Counted from the stretch's first letter, positions 1-6,151 are shown. The stretch is DNA of 6,164 nucleotides from Sphaerochaeta sp. (GCA_003446545.1 DMAO01000325.1:1-6164), one strand, 5' to 3'. The notes: generated from the letters alone by a model not told the origin. Numbers and translations: made by a program.

Positions 1-822
1 ACCGGAACCGGGGACTGCTGCGCTCCAAAACTACTAAATTGGGCCTTTTCGCATGATTTACAGCCCCTAAGCATGGCTGAGTTCTACTATGGCTTGTCAA
101 ACCGGTCAGGACTTAGAGAGCACAAGGCCTTCTACGGACCTTGTGATGACAAGTGCCAGCCCCTGCTCAAGCATATGCTAGGCTTGGACATCGTCTACTG
201 TGATGCCTCACTGCTTGTGGTAAACAAGGAGGGAGGCCTTCTCTCTGTCCCCGGAAGAGGCGAAGATAAACAGGATTGTGTGGAAAGCCGGGTCAGACGC
301 CTATTCCCTACTGCACCCAAGCAATGTGCAGTCCATCGCTTGGACATGGACACCTCAGGCTTATTGGCCATCGCCTTGGACAAGGAAACACACAAGCGTC
401 TCTCAATACAGTTCATGCACAAAGAGGTAGAGAAAGAGTACGTAGCTCTCTTGGAAGGTGTGCTCCGGCAAGAGAGGGGCGAAATCACCCTCCCCTTCCG
501 CCTCGATGCCGATCACAGGCCCTACCAGATCTTCGATGGAGAACGGGGCAAATGGGGAACCACAGTGTGGAAGAAACTGCGGGTTGAATCCTCACCTACT
601 GGCTTGGTCACCCGGGTACACTTCACACCCCTAACAGGGAGGACCCACCAACTGAGGCTGCATAGTTCCCACCCCAAGGGTATCGGACATCCTATTGTAG
701 GTGACCGTCTCTACGGGACAGGCAAAGAGGGCGATAGGCTCTGCCTGCACGCCTCTTTCCTAGCATTTTTTCATCCTCACACCGGAGAATGGCTTTCCTT
801 TACCTCTCAGACTCCCTTTTGA
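1..822 (+). CDS. RluA-family RNA pseudouridine synthase, long form, 5'-truncated by window edge
   Basis: Predicted to isomerise uridine to pseudouridine in rRNA or tRNA; the target base cannot be told from sequence. Seen: counting codons from base 1, the frame is open for 273 codons. The catalytic motif HRLDMDTSGLL has its aspartate at codon 115 (bases 343-345). The C-terminal family signatures LTGRTHQLRLH and GHPIVGDRLYG follow. The stop is TGA at 820-822. The ATG at 73 has no Shine-Dalgarno sequence before it. The 24 codons upstream, in the same frame, read GTGDCCAPKLLNWAF and then ...PLSMAEFYYG, which matches my memory of a conserved segment in long (roughly 450-570 residue) RluA homologues. 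That segment is followed there by a FYPxCxxKCxPIL-like stretch, seen here as FYGPCDDKCQPLL (cysteines at codons 48 and 52). The true start therefore lies left of the window and about half the protein is missing. Cys6, Cys7, Cys48 and Cys52 could bind a metal, which is inference. Family assignment is secure; the long form is likely. Confidence 0.93.
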   Translation, partial: TGTGDCCAPKLLNWAFSHDLQPLSMAEFYYGLSNRSGLREHKAFYGPCDDKCQPLLKHMLGLDIVYCDASLLVVNKEGGLLSVPGRGEDKQDCVESRVRRLFPTAPKQCAVHRLDMDTSGLLAIALDKETHKRLSIQFMHKEVEKEYVALLEGVLRQERGEITLPFRLDADHRPYQIFDGERGKWGTTVWKKLRVESSPTGLVTRVHFTPLTGRTHQLRLHSSHPKGIGHPIVGDRLYGTGKEGDRLCLHASFLAFFHPHTGEWLSFTSQTPF

Positions 823-838
823 AAAGAGGTGTATTGGA

Positions 839-883
839 ACTACTACCAAGAGGAGAAGTAACACCACTGCCCTTGGTAGTAGT
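839..883. repeat. Perfect 12-bp inverted repeat, 21-nt spacer, after the pseudouridine synthase gene
   Basis: The arm ACTACTACCAAG (839-850) is exactly complementary to CTTGGTAGTAGT (872-883), with 21 bases between them. The structure begins 16 bases after the stop of the pseudouridine synthase gene, where a terminator would be expected. However, neither strand has a T-run after the second arm (TATGCACAGC on +, TCCAATACAC on -), so it is not a canonical Rho-independent terminator. It could be a 3'-end stabilising hairpin, a two-half-site protein binding site, or the ends of a tiny mobile remnant; no flanking target duplication is visible. Confidence 0.75.
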
Positions 884-930
884 ATGCACAGCCTTACTAA
901 TACAAAGAAAGGAGAGCTGCTAGAAAATAT

Positions 931-987
931 TCTTGCTATGGTATGAATCCCCTATGAATCTTGCTATGCATGCTTTCATGCTTTCAT
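931..987. repeat. Cluster of short direct repeats upstream of the NYN gene
   Basis: Three interleaved direct repeats lie in 57 bases. TCTTGCTATG occurs at 931-940 and 959-968, TATGAATC at 942-949 and 953-960, and CATGCTTT at 969-976 and 977-984, the last pair in tandem and followed by a further CAT. No reading frame with a ribosome-binding site uses this stretch. It may hold repeated regulator contacts or be slippage-derived sequence. Function is unknown. Confidence 0.6.
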
Positions 988-1009
988 CCTTTCTCCCAGA
1001 AAAAAAATG

Positions 1010-1030
1010 TAGTATAGTGACACTATAGTA
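1010..1030. promoter_or_regulatory. Near-perfect 21-bp palindrome, candidate operator overlapping a -10-like element
   Basis: TATAGTG (1013-1019) and CACTATA (1021-1027) are exact reverse complements around a central A at 1020. Two further outer base pairs (1010/1030 and 1011/1029) match and one (1012/1028) does not, so 9 of 10 positions are symmetric. The left arm contains TATAGT (1013-1018), close to a -10 consensus, but no convincing -35 is seen 16-18 bases upstream (the sequence there is pyrimidine-rich). The site ends immediately before the Shine-Dalgarno sequence of the NYN gene, a classical place for a dimeric repressor. The promoter is less certain than the palindrome. Confidence 0.5.
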
Positions 1031-1037
1031 AGAGGAG
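1031..1037 (+). promoter_or_regulatory. Ribosome-binding site that decides the NYN gene start
   Basis: AGAGGAG lies 5 bases before ATG at 1043. A GTG at 1040 is in the same frame but only 2 bases from the Shine-Dalgarno sequence, so the ATG at 1043 is preferred. Confidence 0.75.
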
Positions 1038-1042
1038 ATGTG

Positions 1043-1831
1043 ATGAAGCGAAAAAACAATGCCATCTATGTGGATCTGGAGAATATTCCTGCAAGTCTGG
1101 ATTTGAAGAGTCTCTTCGATGAACTGACGCTCAAGCACAACACCAATCCAGATGAAGAGAATATCTTTGTCATCAAGCTGGCCTGTGGCAATGCAGCCTC
1201 CATCAAGAAGTTGGAAAAACAGCTTGCAGAGTACAACTTTTACATACGCGATACCCCTTCCATAACCACCAATTATAAGAATAGGGCTGACCTCATCATC
1301 TCCCTCGAAGCCTTGGAGACCATCATCATTCAGAGCCCTATCATTGACCGCTATGTATTCATAACCTCTGATTCTGACTTTACCGTCATCATGGAAACCC
1401 TGAGAAAATATGGCAAGGAGGTCTACCTTGTCACTAAGGAATCAGTCAGTGACAAGCCTATCTTCAACAATAGCTGTGATGAGATTCTCATCATGGAATC
1501 CTTCCAGGCAAAACCCAAAACAGAAGAGCCAAAAACCAGTACGACAAAGGGAAAGGAAAAAGAGAAGCCCGAATCTAACAACACCAAGCGCAATGACAAG
1601 CTGGTGGAATCAATCATGAAAAAGGTGATAGACTCCCTAGATCCTGACACCTGGTTACTGGTGAGTCTCATAGGGATCAAGTTCCACCAGATGGACAAGA
1701 GCCGGACTATTGAAAGAAGCAGCTACAAGACAATAGGGAACCTGATGCTCAAGATGGAAAAAGACAACCTGATAGAGAGAAAACTCAACGACAAGGGACA
1801 CCCTGAAGTAAAACCGATCCCCAAACCATAG
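1043..1831 (+). CDS. NYN-domain (LabA/PIN-like) putative ribonuclease with C-terminal OST-HTH/LOTUS-like domain
   Basis: A 262-residue cytoplasmic protein with no signal or membrane segment. Residues about 5-150 look like a NYN domain of the PIN-like nuclease fold. Strand one is AIYVDLENIP (Asp11, Asn14). Asp83 sits in RADLIISLEAL, Asp110 and Asp112 in FITSDSDF, and Asp146 in a late SCDEIL. These acidic residues are the expected metal-binding set, so the nuclease centre appears intact. Residues about 156-186 form a Lys/Glu/Thr-rich low-complexity linker. Residues about 187-262 (DTWLLVSLIGIKF...SSYKTIGNLMLKMEKDNLIERK) resemble the winged-helix OST-HTH/LOTUS domain that often follows NYN domains and is thought to bind RNA; this second call is weaker. 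The start is ATG 1043, chosen by its ribosome-binding site. It is the first gene of a probable operon, 18 bases before the GGDEF gene. The RNA substrate is unknown. Confidence 0.85.
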   Translation: MKRKNNAIYVDLENIPASLDLKSLFDELTLKHNTNPDEENIFVIKLACGNAASIKKLEKQLAEYNFYIRDTPSITTNYKNRADLIISLEALETIIIQSPIIDRYVFITSDSDFTVIMETLRKYGKEVYLVTKESVSDKPIFNNSCDEILIMESFQAKPKTEEPKTSTTKGKEKEKPESNNTKRNDKLVESIMKKVIDSLDPDTWLLVSLIGIKFHQMDKSRTIERSSYKTIGNLMLKMEKDNLIERKLNDKGHPEVKPIPKP

Positions 1832-1835
1832 GAAT

Positions 1836-1840
1836 ACAGG
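1836..1840 (+). promoter_or_regulatory. Weak ribosome-binding site of the GGDEF gene
   Basis: ACAGG lies 9 bases before ATG 1850 and is the only Shine-Dalgarno-like sequence available. Its weakness, with only 18 bases between the upstream stop and this start, suggests that translation depends on ribosomes finishing the NYN gene. Confidence 0.4.
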
Positions 1841-1849
1841 TATTTTCCC

Positions 1850-3535
1850 ATGATTAGTAAGCAAAACCCCTTCAAACAAATTCAGTACATCGTGCTTTTC
1901 TTTGTTGTGCTCATGTTTGTATTCGCACTCTATATGGACTCCTTTCTCCAGGTAGAGCCCTTGAACAATGAGCGCACAATAACGCTGGACAACACTTGGG
2001 ATGCCTATCTTGATGGCACCCTGCTTGCATCAGGGGTATCCTTACCCTATGTATTCCCTAAGCCGTTGATCGGAAAGGAGTGCACCCTCACCACTATCCT
2101 GCCCTCAGTCTTCCCAAACGACAATACCTGCATCAATGTGGAAAGCAGTATGGCAGCATTGGATGTCTTCCTTGATGGAGAGAAGATATACTCCCTCAAA
2201 GGTCCTGGCAAGGGTTGGGCAAGGCCGGTGTTTGGAGGTAACTTTGCAAATTTCATCAGAATTCCCAATAGTGCACAAGGCAAGGAACTCTCGCTAACGT
2301 ATAGGTTCACCTCCAAGACACCCTTCGCAGGTAGCGTAAAGGCCCCCATCATGGGTAGCAAGGCCTCCCTCATATTGCTCAAGCACGCACAGTGGCCTTC
2401 ACTGGTGTTTGGCTATACCCTTCTGTTTGTAGGTTTTATCTGTATCACTGTGCCTCTTGGAATAAACAGGGGAAAAGAGCGGGACAGCTTTATCCATTTC
2501 GGGTGGCTACAAGCCTCCCTGGGAGCCTGGGTCTTCTCCCAAAGTTCCAGCAAGCTGCTTATCATCCGTAACCCTGCCCTTCCTATGAACCTTAGCTTTA
2601 TTGCACTCTATCTTCTTCCCTTCTTTCTGGTGAACTATGTCTGCACCTCCTACACAGTGGGGAAATCCATCAAGCTGATGCGAAAGATATCCCTCGTCTT
2701 TCCCTTTGCCTACGTGGTAGGAGGATTGCTGCAACTGTTTGGCATCCTCCAATACACAGATCTTCTTGTAGCATCCGGGCTATGGTTGGGAATCTTCCTT
2801 TTGGTCTTGTTGGCTATGCTTTTTGTCAATTATCTGAAGGGAGAGACAAAACTCGCATCCTTCCTCATTGCGATGGCCATATTAGTTTTTACCGTCTTGG
2901 CTGAAGAGGTATTGCTCATTTTCAACATCAAGCTGGACAGCCCTGTCCTCCTTCACTTTGGCATGAGCTTAAGTGGAGCAATCCTATTCTGGCACAGCGC
3001 AAAACAACTGACCGATAGAACACGCAGCATACTCAAGGAGCAGGTACTCCTTTCGATGGCATATACGGACTCCCTCACAGGGTTGAACAACCGTTCGGCC
3101 TACGACAAACGCATAGAGGAGATCAGTTCAGCCTCCAATAAGACAGAAGTCCTAGGAGTCCTGGTAATGGACATCAACGACCTGAAGGTCATCAACGACA
3201 CTAAGGGACACAAGGCGGGAGATACCGCATTGAAAGATTTCACCACGTGTATCCTCAGGCTCTTGCCTGAAAAAGCCGAGGTGTTTCGCATCGGCGGTGA
3301 TGAATTTGTAGCATTCATCCCCACAATCATGGATGACCATCTGGAAAAGCTGGCCAATACCATTACGGAGTTCTTCAAAGCCAGAGAAGCAGTCTACACA
3401 GTGGCAGTCGGATGTGCCCTGTACATTCCCAAAAAGAAAGAGAAGTTCATCAATATCATTCATTATGCCGACAGTTCCATGTACCTATGCAAAGCAATTA
3501 TGAAGCAACAAAGAGTTGTCAATCTTGACTCTTAG
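1850..3535 (+). CDS. Membrane diguanylate cyclase: extracytoplasmic jelly-roll-like domain, 7TM, GGDEF
   Basis: A 561-residue predicted enzyme that makes cyclic di-GMP from two GTP. Residues about 11-30 are an N-terminal hydrophobic anchor. Residues about 33-180 are a predicted extracytoplasmic beta-rich domain (NTWDAYLDG..., LDVFLDGEKIYS, ...ANFIRIPNSAQGKELSLTYRF) resembling the jelly-roll sensor of 7TMR-DISM receptors. Seven hydrophobic helices follow, at about 183-205, 214-232, 248-268, 281-300, 305-327, 335-356 and 366-383. The GGDEF domain fills about 400-555. It has DSLTGLNNR (407-415), metal-binding Asp441 in MDINDLKVIND, Asn449, GHKAGD (453-458) and an intact GGDEF at 482-486. The inhibitory RxxD I-site expected at 473-476 reads PEKA, so product inhibition through that site is not predicted. 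There is no EAL domain. It lies between the NYN gene and the exported protein gene and is probably co-transcribed with both. The cyclase call is firm; the ligand is unknown. Confidence 0.93.
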   Translation: MISKQNPFKQIQYIVLFFVVLMFVFALYMDSFLQVEPLNNERTITLDNTWDAYLDGTLLASGVSLPYVFPKPLIGKECTLTTILPSVFPNDNTCINVESSMAALDVFLDGEKIYSLKGPGKGWARPVFGGNFANFIRIPNSAQGKELSLTYRFTSKTPFAGSVKAPIMGSKASLILLKHAQWPSLVFGYTLLFVGFICITVPLGINRGKERDSFIHFGWLQASLGAWVFSQSSSKLLIIRNPALPMNLSFIALYLLPFFLVNYVCTSYTVGKSIKLMRKISLVFPFAYVVGGLLQLFGILQYTDLLVASGLWLGIFLLVLLAMLFVNYLKGETKLASFLIAMAILVFTVLAEEVLLIFNIKLDSPVLLHFGMSLSGAILFWHSAKQLTDRTRSILKEQVLLSMAYTDSLTGLNNRSAYDKRIEEISSASNKTEVLGVLVMDINDLKVINDTKGHKAGDTALKDFTTCILRLLPEKAEVFRIGGDEFVAFIPTIMDDHLEKLANTITEFFKAREAVYTVAVGCALYIPKKKEKFINIIHYADSSMYLCKAIMKQQRVVNLDS

Positions 3536-3564
3536 GCAGGCATACTGCATCCTTTAAACATATT

Positions 3565-3570
3565 GGAGGA
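3565..3570 (+). promoter_or_regulatory. Ribosome-binding site that decides the exported protein start
   Basis: GGAGGA lies 4 bases before ATG 3575. An in-frame TTG at 3563 overlaps this Shine-Dalgarno sequence and would add MEDH ahead of a typical signal peptide, so the ATG at 3575 is taken as the start. Confidence 0.8.
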
Positions 3571-3574
3571 TCAT

Positions 3575-4504
3575 ATGAAACGATCCATTCTTATTTCACT
3601 GCTTTTACTTATCATGCTCGTACCCCTTGTAGCTAACACTGAGGAAAACACCAATGTAGCAGAAAGCGAATCTTTAGCCCTCTCCAGTACGGAAGAGTCA
3701 CAGGTCATCACAGGGAACGAAGAGAGTAGCACTCCCTTAGAGTTACTCTCAGAGCAACCTCCCCAAAGGGAGGAGGGACTCTCTCCTAGTAAGGAAGTAG
3801 TGATCATTCCTGGTGGAAACACCACCGTCTCTGGGGTAAATGGATATATAGTGATCCCTAGCGCTGAACCAGTGCCTGGGGGAAAAGGAACAAGCATCTC
3901 CACTGGCTACTCGGGTATTTTCTCGACCGATGTATACGCCCATATCCCGTTTGTCCAACTCGGATTTTCAGATTTGGCAGAAGTCAGCCTTGCTGTCGAT
4001 ATAGATACAAAGTCCGACCTCCTGCTCAATGCCAAGTGGCGTTTCTCCCATCGTAAGGGCACTTCCTTGGCAGTAGGGATAGTAGGCCAGCTTATCGATG
4101 TGGCAACTGCAAAAGACCTTGCGGCCCAACTCTACTTCGCTTCCACGTTCTCTAGCTCCATCATGGACTTCCCCTCAAAAACCACTGTCCTGTTGGGGTA
4201 TACCTTCCACAAAGACCTCAATACCAATATTGACTTCGGCATTGCATTCCAGACGCCTTTCTTCCCTTCTGCCTTCAAGGACAAGGTATTCTTCCTCCTA
4301 GACTTCGGCAACGTCTCCTATAGCATCAGCCCTTCTGCAGGGGATGCTGAAAACAGAGGCCTTGTTAATGTTGGTTTGCGCATGGCTCCCCTCAAAGTCC
4401 TCGATTCAGTCTATCTTACAGCTGACATGAGAGCCCTTGACCTATTCGATCATAAGGGAAGGGCTTTGAGCCTAGGCTTTACCCTAGCCTTCAGGCCAGA
4501 CTGA
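3575..4504 (+). CDS. Exported, probably outer-membrane beta-barrel protein of unknown function
   Basis: A 309-residue protein. Residues 1-20 (MKRSILISLLLLIMLVPLVA) are a clear Sec signal peptide with likely cleavage after Ala20; no lipobox cysteine is present. Residues about 21-75 are a Ser/Glu/Thr-rich, acidic, presumably disordered stretch. From about 81 the protein is beta-rich with alternating polar and hydrophobic runs and many Gly and aromatic residues, and it ends ...GRALSLGFTLAFRPD, as expected of a beta-barrel. The segment VNGYIVIPSAEPVPGGKGTS (about 88-107) resembles the N-terminal G-x-I-x-x-PSA-x-x-x-x-G motif of YjbH-type exopolysaccharide outer-membrane proteins, but the protein is far shorter than those, so the link is only suggestive. 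It is the last gene of the run, 39 bases after the GGDEF gene, with a strong ribosome-binding site. Export is well supported; the barrel is likely; the role is unknown. Confidence 0.8.
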   Translation: MKRSILISLLLLIMLVPLVANTEENTNVAESESLALSSTEESQVITGNEESSTPLELLSEQPPQREEGLSPSKEVVIIPGGNTTVSGVNGYIVIPSAEPVPGGKGTSISTGYSGIFSTDVYAHIPFVQLGFSDLAEVSLAVDIDTKSDLLLNAKWRFSHRKGTSLAVGIVGQLIDVATAKDLAAQLYFASTFSSSIMDFPSKTTVLLGYTFHKDLNTNIDFGIAFQTPFFPSAFKDKVFFLLDFGNVSYSISPSAGDAENRGLVNVGLRMAPLKVLDSVYLTADMRALDLFDHKGRALSLGFTLAFRPD

Positions 4505-4538
4505 TTATGAATTCTCTTTCCCATTTGTCATCAGATGA

Positions 4539-4566
4539 GACGGCCACCACACATGTGGAGGCCGTT
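4539..4566. terminator. Hairpin between convergent genes, possible two-way terminator
   Basis: ACGGCC (4540-4545) pairs with GGCCGT (4560-4565). After one A-A mismatch, CCAC (4547-4550) pairs with GTGG (4555-4558), leaving a 4-base ACAT loop; a G-T pair can close the base. It lies between the stop of the exported protein gene (4504) and the stop of pyruvate kinase (4598), where a shared terminator is expected. The + side is followed by a mixed pyrimidine stretch (TCCTATGTTCTCTC), not a clean T-run, and the - side has none, so termination is likely but imperfectly supported. Confidence 0.5.
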
Positions 4567-4597
4567 CCTATGTTCTCTCAAACTATATGACCATGCG

Positions 4598-6052
4598 TTA
4601 CTCGAACTCAAAAACCTTGATCATATTGGTCTTTCCAGCACTGCCAACAGGAACCCCTGCAGTAATCACCACAGAATCACCTTTCTTGACATATCCATTC
4701 TCCTCCAGATAATACGGAGCGTAGGCAAGCAGGGAGTCCACACTCTTCTGCTCATCAATAAGAATCGGGGTTACCCCCCAGGATAGGGCAAGTCTCTGCA
4801 CCACCGTTTTATCAGGGCTGAAAGCGAGGATAGGGACACTGGGACGGAACTTTGATATGAGGCGCGCAGTACTTCCTGACTGTGTAAAACAGGCGATAAA
4901 GGATGCCTGCACCGAAAGTGCCAACTCCCTTGTTGCAAACCCTACAGCCTCTGTCCGCGTCTGTTTCTTCCTTGGTATCGAACTATCTCTTAAATGGAGT
5001 TGGTTGAAGACCAATCGCTGAAAATCATTGCTGCGTTCAGTAAGGTGAACAATTCTACTCATCGTAAGCACAGCCTGCAAGGGATATTCCCCTGCTGCCG
5101 TCTCCCCTGAAAGCATGACTGCACTGGTGCCATCAAGAACAGCATTCGCCACGTCGTTAGTCTCTGCTCGTGTGGGACGTGCGTTATGCATCATCGACTC
5201 GAGCATCTGCGTAGCAGTAATGACAGGTACCCCGTATGCTATACAGGTACGGATAATGGATTTCTGGATGAGAGGGACCTCTTCTGCAGGAACCTCCACT
5301 CCAAGGTCTCCCCGGGCTATCATGATAACGCTAGACTGCTCGATGATGGGCTCTAAGGCGGTGACAGCCTCAGGCTTCTCAATCTTGGCTATGATGGGTA
5401 TGGTGCGGCCGAACTTCTTTTGCATCAAGGTCTTCAGGGCTTTGATATCTTCTGCACTGCGCACAAAAGAGAGAGCCACATAATCCAAGTTATTCTCAAA
5501 AGCAAAGGACAGATCCTTCTCATCCTTCTCGGTAAAGGAATTGAGATGCATCAAAGGCACTTTGGGGAGATTTACCCCCTTTCTGGGAAGTATGACCCCG
5601 TCCTCGACAAAGGTGCAGTGGATGTCGGTATCCTCAATCTTTTCAACGACTAGGGAAACCAGCCCATCATTGATGAGAATCTGACTCCCTACAAGGATCT
5701 CCTGATGCAGATAGGGGTAGTCGATGCTGATCCGCTCTTTGGTCCCAAGGCAGGGTTTGGTTGATATGATCAGGCTCTCCCCCTTTTCAAATGAGAGAGA
5801 AGGTTCTGCAAGTTTCCCTACCCTAATCTTCGGCCCCTGGAGGTCCATAAAGATGGCAATGGGAATTCCCAGTTTTTCAGAAACAGAGCGGGCCCTGTCA
5901 TAACGAACTTGCTGTTCGGCAACATCACCATGGCTAAAGTTCAACCTGAGCACCCGCGCCCCACCCTTGATGATGGACGTGATGACTTCCATTGATTCTG
6001 ATGCCGGTCCGATAGTCGCAACAATCTTGGTATACGTTGCCTGTATGAGCAT
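4598..6052 (-). CDS. pyk: Pyruvate kinase, predicted potassium-independent type
   Basis: A 484-residue, full-length glycolytic enzyme that transfers phosphate from phosphoenolpyruvate to ADP, giving pyruvate and ATP in the cytoplasm. Seen: N-terminal TKIVATIGPAS, RLNFSHGD (37-43), the A/B barrel with catalytic Lys223 in IIAKIEKPEAV, metal ligands Glu225 and Asp249 (ARGDLGVE), Thr281 in ITATQML, PTRAETNDVANAVLDGTSAVMLSGETAAGEYP (293-324), and a C-terminal domain from about 360. The C domain has TQSGSTAR (390-397), at the position of the effector phosphate loop in allosteric homologues. At the cation-site segment it reads DLQGPKIRV (70-78). Known for the family: Lys in place of Glu here, with Leu, Gln and Val nearby, marks enzymes that do not need K+. 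The start ATG 6050-6052 has AAGGGGG 5 bases upstream. It is transcribed towards the NYN/GGDEF run. The allosteric effector cannot be predicted. Confidence 0.98.
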   Translation of the reverse strand: MLIQATYTKIVATIGPASESMEVITSIIKGGARVLRLNFSHGDVAEQQVRYDRARSVSEKLGIPIAIFMDLQGPKIRVGKLAEPSLSFEKGESLIISTKPCLGTKERISIDYPYLHQEILVGSQILINDGLVSLVVEKIEDTDIHCTFVEDGVILPRKGVNLPKVPLMHLNSFTEKDEKDLSFAFENNLDYVALSFVRSAEDIKALKTLMQKKFGRTIPIIAKIEKPEAVTALEPIIEQSSVIMIARGDLGVEVPAEEVPLIQKSIIRTCIAYGVPVITATQMLESMMHNARPTRAETNDVANAVLDGTSAVMLSGETAAGEYPLQAVLTMSRIVHLTERSNDFQRLVFNQLHLRDSSIPRKKQTRTEAVGFATRELALSVQASFIACFTQSGSTARLISKFRPSVPILAFSPDKTVVQRLALSWGVTPILIDEQKSVDSLLAYAPYYLEENGYVKKGDSVVITAGVPVGSAGKTNMIKVFEFE

Positions 6053-6057
6053 ACTAG

Positions 6058-6064
6058 CCCCCTT
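6058..6064 (-). promoter_or_regulatory. Ribosome-binding site of pyruvate kinase
   Basis: On the minus strand AAGGGGG ends 5 bases before the ATG at 6052. It supports this start, which also gives the usual family N-terminus just before TKIVATIGPAS. Confidence 0.7.
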
Positions 6065-6072
6065 ATCCCTCT

Positions 6073-6101
6073 ATCATCGGGCATAACCCTACTTTTGTAA
6101 A
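6073..6101 (-). promoter_or_regulatory. Candidate sigma-70-type promoter of pyruvate kinase
   Basis: Reading the minus strand, TTTACA (6096-6101, 5 of 6 to the -35 consensus) is followed after 17 bases by GATGAT (6073-6078, 4 of 6 to the -10 consensus). A transcript would start near 6066, leaving a short leader of about 14 bases that just includes the ribosome-binding site. Other hexamer pairs in the region fit less well. Confidence 0.45.
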
Positions 6102-6129
6102 GTTTTCTTCAATGAAAGGTATCAATACC

Positions 6130-6145
6130 CCAGGGCAAGCCCTGG
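6130..6145. repeat. GC-rich inverted repeat upstream of the pyruvate kinase promoter
   Basis: CCAGGGC (6130-6136) and GCCCTGG (6139-6145) are exact complements around AA, lying 28 bases upstream of the proposed -35. It could be an operator or activator site for pyruvate kinase, or a hairpin at the end of a gene outside the window. Neither strand has a T-run after it. Confidence 0.5.
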
Positions 6146-6151
6146 AAAGAG

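Noticed and set aside
73..822. Complete short pseudouridine synthase starting at ATG 73
   Set aside because: No ribosome-binding site is present, and the same frame upstream encodes sequence that fits the family, so 73 is probably an internal Met.
884..946. Possible 20-codon small ORF (MHSLTNTKKGELL...)
   Set aside because: No ribosome-binding site at proper distance, its start overlaps the end of the inverted repeat, and it has no recognisable features.
920..1138. Minus-strand ORF of 72 codons overlapping the NYN start
   Set aside because: It lies across the well-supported NYN coding region and its promoter, with no recognisable domain; a shadow frame.
3525..3553. TTGACT as a -35 for a separate promoter of the exported protein gene
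   Set aside because: No acceptable -10 occurs 16-18 bases downstream (CATCCT), and the gene sits close behind the GGDEF gene.
4528..4538. Small palindrome TCATC-A-GATGA after the exported protein gene
   Set aside because: Arms of 5 bases with a 1-base centre are common by chance, and the stem cannot fold as a hairpin with that loop.
4535..4786. Plus-strand ORF of 83 codons over the pyruvate kinase 3' end
   Set aside because: Antisense to conserved pyruvate kinase coding sequence and containing the hairpin; no domain is seen.
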